In this document: positions 54,801 to 64,000 of the stretch, piece by piece | How the letters are laid out: the number at the start of each line of letters is the position of its first letter | Position numbering within the stretch: the stretch's first letter is position 1 | Assembly: GCA_023053545.1 (NCBI GenBank) | Contig: JAKZAN010000001.1 | Coordinates: forward strand, 1,074,565 to 1,138,564 | Source of the DNA: Lepidurus packardi | Lineage: Eukaryota > Arthropoda > Branchiopoda > Notostraca > Triopsidae | Direction: 5' to 3' | DNA: 64,000 nucleotides | Program-made: the position numbers and the translations under genes | Notes under the pieces: model-generated | Told to the model about the DNA's origin: nothing | The model's input: only the letters and a program-made list of their open reading frames with translations | Database searches by the model: none

Positions 54801-57152
54801 CAAACAAACTATAATACCTCAATATTGGACACTAAGTGAGGCATTCTTTTAATGTAGCTTTTAGAATAGAAGATGTACGAAAAACTTAGGAAGAGAAAAA
54901 TTGGCGAAATTTGAGGGCATTTAGAGGCGAGTTTTTAGAATCGAATTTAGAGTCGAATAGAATCGAGTATTTAGTATCGAACAAAATTGTTTACTGACCC
55001 GTGCATATAAACAAACAAGCAGTAATACCTTAATATTGGACACTAAGTGAGACATCCTTTTAATGTAGCTTTTAGAATGGAAGAAGATATACGGAAAACG
55101 TAGGAAGAGAAAAATGCTAAAAAAAATAGAGGGCATTTAGAGGCGAGTTTAGGGTATTTAGACACAAAAGGAAGTGGCTTTTTGTTGCTGGGCTTTGATT
55201 AAAACACTTTGTGAGCAATTCTGTCAGACAAAAAAAGACAACAGTAAGTTTCCTGATGAGAAGACCCGCCAACGTTTCGTCTTTTGTAAGAAATACTTGA
55301 GGATTAACAGTTTGACAGATAGGCTTGGGCTTTTTGTTCGCTGGTTTTGTTAATTAATAGCCAGTTTTATTAATTAATAGCCAGCTTTTTGGATTGTTAT
55401 GAAAACAAAGGCAAAGGTAAATTCCGTAAAAAGCAATTTTAATTGAATCTAAGATAGAAAAGGAAGGTTTTTAGTTCTTGGATCTCTAAGAGGAATTTAG
55501 TTGTTCACAAAACTCGACAGATCTTCAAGAACTTCCAACTTTAAACTATAATTAGGCGTTAAACATTCACCGTCCTACTTAAGTTCTATAATGCAAACTA
55601 TGAAATGTGAGGAACAGTAAGTTTGTACAAATAATTTCGAAAGAAAGAGCAGAATTGACTTTAAAACAGCCCAAATCCTTATTACGTAGTAAGTATTTCG
55701 GAATAATATTTTCCATTTTTCTCAGCTACTTCGTTACATTAGAGTGGAGTAAATTATTACTAGAGTTATATATTGATATATTATTATATGTTATATATTA
55801 TCATGTTATGTATTATTATTATTATATATTTATTATATGTTATATATTGATATATTATATAGTATTACTAGAGTTATATTAGAGTGGAGCAAAGCTACAT
55901 AAGACTGGAGAGGAAGTTTACGAGTTCAAAAACTAGTTATATATTTTCTACCTAATTTGGAAGGAATTAGATTTGTTAGCCGGTACTTCGTAATCGAGCT
56001 TTGAAAGCTCAAATTGGGTAAATGAAGTTCCAACTTTCTGTTTGACAACAAGTTAGGGTTGGAACGTGCGTACGAAAGTCCTTAAACTTCAACCTGCACA
56101 TACGTGGTCGATATTTGTCTAAGAAAGTAACTTAGGAAGGGTGAAGAGGAGAGCAAGATGGTATCTCTTTTCGCAGAAGTGTTTGAAGTACGCAGGATAG
56201 CCTTTGAAAGGACCGGGAGAGCGAAATCAAAGAAGCGGGGAAGGAGATATCCTCTTAAGTTACTGAATTTCAATGTGGAAACGACCTGAGAGCTTTTGGA
56301 CCGTCGTTCCCTCTATAGCGGCTTTCATACTTGAAGATCAGGATTGAGCAGCTGTACTTTCTTCAACAGAGGCAGAAGAATGTATTTATTACCTCTCGTT
56401 TATTTGTCTTTTATTCTATTGACAGCCGCTGCTGGACCACCAACCGCGCCTTCATTAAACGAAAGGGGGCGGATCCCATTTTTTGCCCCCCGTTAAGTCA
56501 ATGGGAGGCCGTCTTTGGTCTCATCCCGTGTTTTCGTCTTTGTCTGGAAGAGCAAATACTATGAGTAGCATCAGTAATGGAAAGAGAAAGTTTGGGGGAT
56601 TCTTTTAGGAGTCCCCATGAGGCAAAAAGCAAACCCAATCAATCACGACAGGAAACCTTTCAATGGAGACAAAGACATTGTTGTTGCATTAAGGTCTATA
56701 CTGTGGCTTGGTCAAAAAAAAGGGGGGGAATTGAAAATGCCTGATATATTTGCCGGTTTGGGTACCAGCCCCTTCTATTTTCTGCTAGGGGACAACAAAA
56801 AGAACCCGGCACTAAAAAAATTATGAGTTTGGGTCATAAAAAGTCATAAAAAGTTATGATCGTTTATTATGAATTAATTATTGTGAATTAATCGCTTATT
56901 GTAATTTATGATCGATCATAAAAAGTTATGATCGATCATAAAAAAATTATGATCGATTAACTGAATTGGTGAAAAGGGAAACGAGAAACACAAGCCTATA
57001 ACTACGATTTTGGATTTGTGTTATTGTAGGTGGGAGCAGCCAGTTCAGCTTACAATATTCACAGTGTTGATGGCTTTCCGCCATCCAAAACCATCGTGGA
57101 GCTCCTGACCATGTCCCCGCCGCGGATCTACAGCACAACACGGTTATTCTAA
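48898..57152 (+). CDS. Unrecognised basic, Ser-rich protein (9 exons, 576 aa)
   Basis: Exons are 48898-49032, 49693-49779, 50524-50563, 50647-50968, 52470-52692, 52908-53007, 53383-53440, 53535-54177 and 57030-57152 (stop TAA). All borders are GT-AG with matching phases (total 1731 nt). The ATG directly follows an in-frame TAG. I do not recognise the family. Visible are a basic N-terminus (SKPSRKRLPTRFK, possible nuclear signal), long Ser/Pro/Gln-rich and probably disordered parts, and a compact, probably helical segment at about 270-322 (VYQDILDDPRLGKMMQIMDN through RTVLEQQQQR). There is also a large exon with many Arg/Glu/Ser and a short distinctive C-terminus (FPPSKTIVELLTMSPPRIYS). No signal peptide or membrane segment is seen. 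An alternative last exon at 56424-56456 would end in PLLDHQPRLH. Exon 1 has a partial duplicate in intron 1. Structure is well supported; function is unknown. Confidence 0.72.
48925..49690 (+). repeat. Duplicated exon 1 segment with partial third copy
   Basis: The unit at 48925-49260 (3' part of exon 1, donor, ATT-rich intron and the first bases of the next exon) recurs at 49375-49690, offset 450 bp. A truncated copy (49263-49374) joins them. The ATT-repeat tracts (49083-49140, 49341-49374, 49538-49588) are part of the unit. The second exon-1-like copy keeps its frame and donor (CCAGTAAGT) but has no good acceptor, so it is probably a pseudo-exon. Confidence 0.88.
51088..51962. repeat. Tandem array, unit about 297 bp, three copies
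   Basis: ATGCCGGAATTACACTAAG recurs at 51088, 51384 and 51681. The units share TAGCCTATACGAAGAGTCTT, TAAGGCAAAACTTATCG, GTATTGTAAAATATTGCATA and ACGTAAACAACGGATATGA. The array lies in an intron of the unrecognised gene between its 322-nt and 223-nt exons. No coding value is apparent. Confidence 0.92.
52775..52866. repeat. 17-bp minisatellite, about five copies
   Basis: The unit GAATTATCGATTTATTT is repeated head to tail, with early copies carrying ATTGATT or ATGATCG variants. It sits in the short intron just upstream of the exon at 52908. ATCGAT inside the unit is palindromic. Confidence 0.9.
54190..55160. repeat. Higher-order tandem array, alternating 187- and 211-bp units
   Basis: TTACTGACCCGTGCAT or a close variant occurs at 54196, 54383, 54594, 54780 and 54991 (spacing 187, 211, 186 and 211 bp). 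The long units hold an extra 24 bp made of GAATCGAATTTAGAATCGAA-type words. The alternation means the latest amplification copied a dimer of about 398 bp. The array begins within about 20 bp of the donor after the exon ending at 54177. Confidence 0.9.
55161..57029 (+). other. Remainder of the last intron of the unrecognised gene
   Basis: No further exon is required by frame. There is a TATATTA/TTATTATAT low-complexity stretch near 55760-55870. A possible alternative terminal exon (acceptor GACAG at 56419-56423, then ten codons and TAA) is noted. A cluster of TTATGATCGATCATAA-type palindromes lies at 56830-56960. Confidence 0.5.
56830..56960. repeat. Cluster of GATCGATCATAAAAA palindromic repeats
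   Basis: Several copies of TTATGATCGATCATAA and GTCATAAAAAGTTATGATCG lie close together in an A/T-rich background. Each contains the palindrome ATGATCGATCAT. The cluster is in the last intron of the unrecognised gene, about 70 bp upstream of its last exon. Confidence 0.75.
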
Positions 57153-57891
57153 GTGCCTTTCTCCCTTCCGTCTTCTCTAAGAGTGCAAAAGTCGAGTCAT
57201 TTAGACACCAGCTTGACGCCGACCAAAGGTTTTTGGTTTGGTTTCAGTTTGTGTGAAAGAATTTCACGAGTTTCTCCCGGTTAGTATTATGATTTAAATT
57301 TCCCGCGCGTGTTCTCGATCTGGATGACGAAAGCAGCACCTCCCGCCTTGTAGAGGAGCAAAACCTTTTAATTTGAAAATCGAGAAAATCTGACTACATA
57401 GTTGTATTTCGAACACTCATCAAGGTATAACACTCATCAAGGTATCTTAACAATCTTACAGCTATTGTTAAATTTACGTTCGTTTGTGACAAAGTTGTCA
57501 GGAGTAATTTCAAACATGAAGCGTTACATTTATTCTTGTTTTGTATTTTTCTATCCGACACATTCGCATTCTGTGTAAAGAAGAATGTTGAATATTTCTT
57601 CCTTAATACGCTAGAGTATAAAATGAATATTTTTCATCCCCAAAAACAAGATGTAAACGTGAATTCAAGCGGTGTAAATTTGAGTTTCTCGTTTTCCTAT
57701 TCCCCGCTGGTGGCAGCACCCGTCGAGCTGTAGAAGCGAATGTTTTGTATTGGGTGGTTTACAACAGCTGACAGTGGAGTTCAACTCGTCAAATAGATAC
57801 ATTATAAAATAGGTAAATTACATAAGATTATAACTGAATGTCTTTGCTTGTTTATTATATTATTGAAGTTCGTTTTTCTCTTTGGTAGGAC
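57153..57891 (+). other. Intergenic region between the unrecognised gene and the TRABD-type gene
   Basis: This holds the 3' end of the upstream gene and the promoter/5'UTR of the TRABD-type gene. TTTGGTAG directly before GACATG at 57889-57894 is a good acceptor, so the TRABD start codon probably lies at the beginning of its second exon, with a non-coding first exon upstream. No other feature was recognised. Confidence 0.5.
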
Positions 57892-60540
57892 ATGGAACGG
57901 ACGCCTAATCAAGACGCGTTTCTAAAACCGTCTATTTCAACCGAGCAAGAACGAGATCAGAGAAACAGTGCAACAGGAATGGAAAGCGGTACAGACAAAC
58001 ACTTGGCGGCTGACACACCTGTTTTAGCTTCTTCGATGCAACAAAGGAGAGACAAATCCTTCAATGAAGCTATGGCGGATGTAAGTTTTTCCCGAGAGAA
58101 AGACGAAGCCCAGCTCCAACCGTCAATGGAAAGTACCCATATTTCCAGCCTGACCTTAACCCCTGAAGAGGCCCGACTTTCAACCACAGAGCAGAGCTCA
58201 GGCGACCCCTTTGAAGTGGCATTCATTGAGGATTTAGGGGCTGCCAGATCTGCCATGGATGAATCTGTTGTCTTTGTGGAAGAAGTGACGCCGAATTTGG
58301 ACGTCTCTTTCCAAGTGTCGCTGGAGAAAGACACCCAGGAGGCATTTCAAATGGTTGATGATGCATCTCAAGCTGTCAATGAGTTCAAGTCGATGCTGGA
58401 TCCCTCCTCAATGGGCGAAAGTTTCGTCATCCTGCATTCGTCGTCGCCGTCTACCCAGAAACCCGAAGACGATCCTGCAGATGCACAAACGACGCAAGTA
58501 GCTGCTTCATTAAGCTCTTTAATCTCGCAGGTAGTCGCCCAAGAAGAAGATACTAGTCTACCCGATACGGTAACACTTCTTAGGAATTCTTATGGCATAC
58601 CAATCTACTTGGTGGGAACAGCTCATTTCAGTCTGGCCAGTCAAGAGGACGTTTCCAAGGTAATCTCTCAATGGCTAAGCAGCTTGTTCGATAGCTAAAA
58701 GACTTAACTTCTAGACGATTCGCCTGGTTCAACCCAATGTTATCGTCGTGGAATTGTGCAAAAGTCGGATGAATATGCTACATCTGGACGAAGAAACGAT
58801 TTTAAGGGAAGCCAAAGACTTGAATATTCGTAAGTCGTTTACTATTTCAATGTTTCTTTATAGCTGCTGAAATTTTACTGTTTCTTGTTCCCTTTTTTAT
58901 GTATTTGTATTTTTATATTTCTTTCTTTTTCGTAATTTTAAATATTTTTCCTATATTTTTTTTATTTTTAGAAATATTTTTTTAGGTTTATGTATATGCA
59001 TATATTATCTTTGTATTTAAAGTGTATTTAGATGTTCCTATATTTAAAAAAAAATCCTTTTTCTATTTTTTAATATTTTTTTATACATTTTTTCTAGATT
59101 TTTTTTTTGTTTATGTGTGTGTATATATTATATTTACATTTAAAGTATATTTAGATTTTTACACAATTTTTATTTAGATTTTTTATATTTTTTTGTTTTT
59201 TATATTTTTTGTTTTTTTTTATATTTTCCTGTATTTTTTTACGTTTACGTATATGCATATATTATCTTTGTATTTAGATGTTCCTATATTTAAAAAAAAT
59301 CCGTTTTCTATTTTTAAATATTTTTTTATACATTTTTTCTAGATTTTTTTTGTTTGTGTGTGTGTATATATTATATTTACATTTCAAGCATATTTAGATT
59401 TTTACACATTTTTATTTAGATTTTTTTTTATATATTTTAGAATATTTGTTAGATTTTTTATATTGTATTTTGTATACTATTTGTATATAGTTATTTTTTC
59501 TATTTTTTTTCTTTTTTTTTTGCCGTTTTTTGCCGTTTTCTAATCTTGATATTTTTTTAATAGAGAAAATCCGGATGACAATTAAGCAGCAAGGAGCAGT
59601 CCAGGGTGCATTGTACCTGCTTTTGTTAAGCATGTCAGCTCATATAACAAGACAATTGGGAATGGCCCCAGGCGGAGAATTCCGTCGAGCGTTTCAGGAG
59701 GTATGTTTTATGCAGAAACTAAGCACCCGTGGAACACATTTTCAAAGTTTTCTTTTTCCATTTGGGTACTCTCTCCAGGCTCAGACGTTACCCAACTGTA
59801 TGGTCCATTTAGGCGACCGACCTATTCAAGTGACTTTACAGCGAGCGCTAGCCTCGCTCTCACTTTGGCAGAAAGTCAAATTAGCATGGCATTTGTTGAG
59901 CTCTAACGAGCCCATCAGCAAGGAAGAAGTCGAAAAGTGCAAGCAACGAGACATGTTGGAGGAAATGCTCGCTGAAATGACGGGCGAATTCCCTGCGCTT
60001 AGTCAAGTCTTCGTTAAGGAGCGAGATGTCTTCTTAGCGCATTCGTTACAGTTAGCTGCTGACTCGCTGGCCCGACTCATCCGTCCTGACAGTATATATT
60101 TATTTACAAAAAATCAAACTTCATTTCAAATATCAAAATTACTTCCAAAAAATCAAAATAATTTGAAAAAATCTTGTTTTAGTGCTCGTTTATTGACTTA
60201 TTCTTCCCGTAGATCCTGCCCGACCCAGTGTGGTAGCTGTGGTAGGAATTGGACACGTGTCAGGCATTGTAGAACATTTTGGACACGTTTCCCAAGCTGA
60301 TGTACTTCAAGTTATGACGTAATTTCTAAATTATCCATGTTTTTCTATAGTTTTTCCTAAAAATTTCTCATATTCCACATGGTTAGGATCCCGGCAACGT
60401 CGTTATCCAGTCGCGTGATCACGTTTACAGCCAAGGCGTCCGTATTGGGTTTGGTTGTATGGGGTTGTTACAAAGTTTTGCCTGTATCGCGAATTTCCAC
60501 TACTTGGTCCCTATTGAGTGAGCGGCTGGGAAAAATTTAA
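57892..60540 (+). CDS. Trabd: TraB-domain protein, TRABD type (6 exons, 530 aa)
   Basis: Exons are 57892-58659, 58715-58829, 59564-59700, 59779-60091, 60213-60318 and 60387-60540 (stop TAA). Phases match and the total is 1593 nt. Residues 1-224 are acidic, Ser/Thr-rich and probably disordered. The TraB domain runs from about 225, with IPIYLVGTAHFS (GTAH at 242-245), VQPNVIVVELCKSRM with the conserved Glu, QGALYLLLLSM, and a second GxxH in VVGIGHV (456-459). The two GxxH motifs and the Glu are the hallmarks of the TraB/TIKI superfamily, in which they are proposed to form a metal site. The TIKI members cleave Wnt. The cellular TRABD branch, which this resembles in having no signal peptide, has been linked to mitochondria. 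A hydrophobic segment at about 497-511 near the C-terminus could be a tail anchor. The N-terminal extension is long compared with vertebrate TRABD (about 376 aa from memory). Confidence 0.9.
58940..59560. repeat. AT-rich intron with an internal duplication of about 240-270 bp
   Basis: The intron between TRABD exons 2 and 3 is dominated by T-rich sequence. The sequence around TTTGTATTTA...GATGTTCCTATATTT, TACATTTTTTCTAGATTTTT, GTGTGTGTATATATTATATT and TATTTAGATTTTTACAC occurs twice (from about 59010 and about 59265). No exon is required here by frame. Confidence 0.8.
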
Positions 60541-60612
60541 GAAGTAGCAATCACTTTTCGTAATAGGGCAAGGATTGACTGGTATTAGGTATTGACTGTT
60601 GGTTTCTTAGAT

Positions 60613-61467
60613 ATGGCCGAGTCAGAAGAGGTCAGTGCGCTTGAGGATAATTACAGTCATGTGAATGAGAGTCTATTGTACGCTCCGACTAATGTGCCAG
60701 GCCCTGGTGTGGACATGCATGAATGGGAGAGTGGCTTAGAAGGCTGTGATTGCCCTGGGGGTTGCTCCGTCCATAAGTGCGCGTGTATTGGACGCTTCGG
60801 CATTGGATCTTATGAGCAAGGGAAATTGGTAGACGCGTTATTAAGCGGGGAATTGCAGCAGCCCGTGATGGAGTGCCACGATGGTTGTAATTGTGACCTT
60901 ACATGCCCCGCTCGCCTAATTCAAAAGGGACCCTTGGGAGGGCTGCAAGTCTTTGGTAGTAAGAATAACAAAGGATATGGAATGAGGACCGTTTCGGCGA
61001 TAAGTCGAGGACAATTTGTGTGTGAGTACGCTGGGGAGGTGATCAGTTTGGAGGAAGCCAAGCGACGATTTGCAGACGTACAACGAAATGCTCGTGGTCC
61101 TCAGAGTAATTATATTTTTGTGCTGAGAGAACATGTAGGACAGGAGCGAGTGCTGACGACAGTCATTGATCCCACAGTTATAGGAAATATTGGGCGATAT
61201 ATTAATCATTCGTGCGATCCAAATCTGGTGGTAATACCGGTTCGAGTTGATTCAATAGTGCCCCATTTGGCATTGTTTGCCAAACGCGATATTTTGTCGG
61301 GGGAAGAGCTTTCTTTTGACTATGGCTCCAGCTGGTCGACTCTGCAGTCAACCGGTAGCCAGTTGGTTTCGGATGACAGTTCTGCAGTAGGGGTTAATCT
61401 AACTCCGTGCTTATGCAATTCGGATAACTGTAAAGGGGTCTTGCCATTTGATAGTAGTTTGATTTGA
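60613..61467 (+). CDS. SET-domain histone methyltransferase, SETMAR SET type (single exon, 284 aa)
   Basis: The ATG at 60613 opens one uninterrupted 284-codon frame ending at 61467. The pre-SET region (45-98) has nine Cys in the pattern CDC, GGC, KCAC, ECHDGCNCDLTC for the tri-zinc cluster. The SET domain (about 110-240) has KGYGMRT, CEYAGEVI, the SAM/lysine-site NIGRYINHSCDPN (192-204) and ELSFDYG. The post-SET region is CLCNSDNC (266-273), followed by GVLPFDSSL. The length and the C-terminal phrases (IPVRVDSIVPHLALFA, LPFDSSL) match the SET half of vertebrate SETMAR, which methylates histone H3 (K36 reported) and acts in the nucleus. No mariner transposase follows, as expected outside anthropoid primates. 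The start is 72 bp after the TRABD stop, and TTGGTTTCTTAG ends one base before the ATG's AT context, which looks like a splice acceptor. Family assignment is strong. Confidence 0.93.
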   Translation: MAESEEVSALEDNYSHVNESLLYAPTNVPGPGVDMHEWESGLEGCDCPGGCSVHKCACIGRFGIGSYEQGKLVDALLSGELQQPVMECHDGCNCDLTCPARLIQKGPLGGLQVFGSKNNKGYGMRTVSAISRGQFVCEYAGEVISLEEAKRRFADVQRNARGPQSNYIFVLREHVGQERVLTTVIDPTVIGNIGRYINHSCDPNLVVIPVRVDSIVPHLALFAKRDILSGEELSFDYGSSWSTLQSTGSQLVSDDSSAVGVNLTPCLCNSDNCKGVLPFDSSLI

Positions 61468-63880
61468 CGTAATGGATTTAGACGGTTTTGTAAAGGTGAT
61501 GGCGTTTTTATGTTCGAGTTGCTGCATAGGTTTAGCGGGAAATACAATTGCAACATAGAGTTCTCTCACATTCAACAAGGATGCGTCCAAACAAACGGGA
61601 GAAGCGAATAGAATCATTCCGGGATTCCAGCGGATTTGCAGTCTTAGGAAGAAAAGGATTTAACGGATGTTTATTAAAAACTTATTGATGCGAAACAATC
61701 ACAGATGGCAGTGATGTTTGTTTCAAGAAGATTCAGAACTCGGAGATAAAATTGACACTCCGTGTGTCATACTGTTACAAAACGTTCTCCGGAAAATGAG
61801 TGACACATTAGTGTCATTTTTGACAGCGGAATACAGTACATATGTTTGTCATTAAATCAGGAGAATGTGTTGTGTCTGGCCGAAGCCTTGTGTAAGTAAG
61901 CACAGTACAAAAAGAAATAGATAGCTAATTGCTGGCAAAGTTTCTATGCGTGTTTTGATTCTGAAAAGTACAACTTGTCATCACAATTTGCTGAAGCAGT
62001 ATGGCATTCGGTAAGCCCCGAAACTTCTGATACAGAAAAGAAAAACGGACTTGACTGATAGCCTAAAAGACGGTGAGTAAAAATCTATCAAATGCTATCA
62101 AGTATATCAACTTCTATCAAGTTGTATCAAAATTTCTCCGAAATGCGAAGCAAACGCGAAAAGTGCTGTCCCACATCAACAGAGCTGCGCTGGTGTTCCT
62201 CTTCAATGTGAAACGAATGTATTTCCTACTTTAAATTTTCTTCGAAATCGATAAAAGTCATAACCATTTTTTTTTTTCATTTTTTTAGTGTTTCAAACTA
62301 CGGTAGCAATAATGTGTGAGAATTTGAATAGCGCGCGTTATTGGAATGGCTGCAAGGGGTGCTTTGCCCAACTGTGCGGCTTTTGCAAGTTGCCCAACTT
62401 TGTCCAACTGGCAGTCGCGCTCGCAAAGCCGAACAAGTTACAGTTCAGAAAGAACCTGTTGTTGTGCATAACTTACAGAATAGTTGTTGTTTTTTTTAGC
62501 TGAATTTACGTAACTTAGTCTGTCAGCAGTTACGAACACTATTCCTGTTCATTTGCAAGCATTAATTCAGCTTGATTTGTGGATTTTGTGCGTGTTTTCA
62601 GTGCAAAGTTTCATTCAAACGTTTGGGCGTGTAGGCCTTTTTTTTATTTAAATTTTTTAACGGCGAAAACGGACGATTTTCTGAAATTTGGGCTGGACAA
62701 GCTCAAACAAGATGTCGCTGGGTTATTATTTTCCACCTTTTGCCTGCTCCAGTTGGTAATTATTATTTGAATTTTTTAGGAGAGACATCCTTATTCCTTC
62801 GCCTGTTATTCAAATGAAGCTGATTGAAAACATAGCATGCCACGTGGGACAGTCATGTGTGAGATTAAGGAAAGATATTTTTAAATGTACTTAACAGTTT
62901 AATTTAGTGCAATAGATCAGTAATAATAAAAGGAATAAAATAGGTCCGTCCTCTTTACGTCGCAGCTCTCGTTCTTATGAATTCGGCTTATTAGTTAGTT
63001 ATTTATGCATATAAACAAATGTTTATATTTCTCCATTCATACATCGTCGTAAGCAATTGTAAGCTTTTTTGCTTAATCTCCAATTGTGGCTAGGAGACGT
63101 GGACTTTCCACAATTTTCATTCCTATCCATTTCTTGTGTACAGTTACTTGTTATTTGTACAGTTATTTATTGCCATTTTCCTTAATTTCTTGGAGGGGGA
63201 ATAGTATTGCTAGAACGCAGAATGCCAGAATACGGAATTAAAAAAAAAAACTACCCAACGCAGTGCCCAATCACGTTGCTCATTGCTAACGTTGCCATAG
63301 CCTATGGCGAAATGGATACAGCCCTCTGTAGGCACTCGCCGCCACTTTGCTTAGCAGACGGAATTAATCCCGTCAGCCATTTTGTGAACAGACGCCAAGC
63401 CGACTCCACGTCAGGTAATTTGCTCCCGTTTTATTCAAATTTTTCGACTCCCATCCGACTTTTAAAACTGAAAGGCAAACTGACTTAAGTGTTATGCAAT
63501 CAGCTTGCAAATTATCACATTTTCTTAATAAAAAGTAACAATATTGATAATGTTCGACATTATTCCCAGGGGTAAGCGTCAGTAGATTTCGAACGTTTTC
63601 AAGTTTATTCGCTCCCACTGGCTACATATTGCCATTAATTCAATTAACAACTACTAGGAAGTTACCATATTCTGTCTTCCGTTTCCTCTAGTTGGGCGAA
63701 GATTTTGTTTATCCTATTTTTTCACGAAAATGTTCAAAATCCGATTTGAGCAATTTCCAGATTTCTTTTAATTCCTCAATCCTCATGACTACCAACAAAG
63801 ATATACACCCCGGAGTGTAGTCCCGTTTTTGGATTTAAAAAATATCAATGCAAACAAATTTAGCATTTTTCCGGCTAAAA
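61468..63880. other. Right-hand flank, no confident gene
   Basis: A single diverged copy of the GATGGCGCTGATGTTTG family is at about 61702. Two short hairpin motifs, TGACACTCCGTGTGTCA (61754) and TGACACATTAGTGTCA (61802), lie downstream of the SET gene. The stretch 63260-63417 looks promoter- or first-exon-like: it has GCCCAATCA, the near-palindrome GCCATAGCCTATGGC and a donor-like CACGTCAGGTAATT. No protein could be assigned there. Confidence 0.4.
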
Positions 63881-64000
63881 AACGTAATATTAAAAATTCC
63901 CGCATGGCCGCCATTGTCGGTCCCGGTCAAAGCTCCAGCGAACGTTTTTGTCCCCGCCCTGTTCCGCCATCTTGATTTGTGTAGTCGGGTGGGATGACGT
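63881..64000 (+). promoter_or_regulatory. Possible promoter of a gene beyond the right edge
   Basis: After a long AT-rich stretch, the last 120 bp turn GC- and CpG-rich. They contain two YY1-like words (GCCGCCATTG at about 63906 and CCGCCATCTTG at about 63965) and a terminal TGACGT half-CRE. This composition is common at housekeeping promoters, but no transcript start can be shown from sequence alone. Confidence 0.35.

Overview
The window is nuclear DNA from an animal, most likely an arthropod. Genes are split by many introns with canonical GT-AG sites. The base composition is AT-leaning, and much of the space is tandem or dispersed repeat. A GABA-B receptor subunit 2 and a Spaetzle-type cystine-knot ligand point to arthropods. 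A crustacean is possible, but this is inference and the species cannot be fixed from sequence alone.

Six protein genes can be assembled exon by exon with consistent splice phases. On the minus strand, from left to right: (1) the extracellular half of a GABA-B receptor subunit 2 (coding 14894 down to 618, running off the left edge); (2) a small secreted Spaetzle-like cystine-knot protein (27462 to 24189, five exons, 247 aa); (3) a type I membrane protein with signal peptide, two sushi domains, a MAM domain, a somatomedin-B domain, a 307-residue Ser/Thr-rich stalk, a transmembrane helix and a short tail (48246 to 33643, ten exons, 784 aa). On the plus strand: (4) an unrecognised basic, Ser-rich protein (48898 to 57152, nine exons, 576 aa); (5) a TraB-domain (TRABD-type) protein (57892 to 60540, six exons, 530 aa); (6) an intronless SET-domain histone methyltransferase of the SETMAR SET type (60613 to 61467, 284 aa), starting only 72 bp after gene 5 stops.

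Genes 3 and 4 are divergent and share a 651-bp intergenic region. Genes 4, 5 and 6 are head to tail, and 5 and 6 are close enough to suggest co-transcription. Genes 1, 2 and 3 are all secreted or membrane proteins, but nothing in the sequence shows that they act together.

The non-coding part is unusually rich in tandem arrays. These have units of 170 bp, 184 bp, 235 bp, 36 bp, 297 bp and 17 bp, and two are mixed arrays with alternating unit lengths (66/120 bp and 187/211 bp). There is also a 907-bp element with perfect 26-bp terminal inverted repeats and near-perfect 8-bp flanking repeats, a 234-bp hairpin element, two LINE-like 3' tails in opposite orientation, several recent segmental duplications, and an 80-bp palindrome inside an intron. 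No CRISPR, rRNA, convincing tRNA, retroviral or Polinton-like element was seen.
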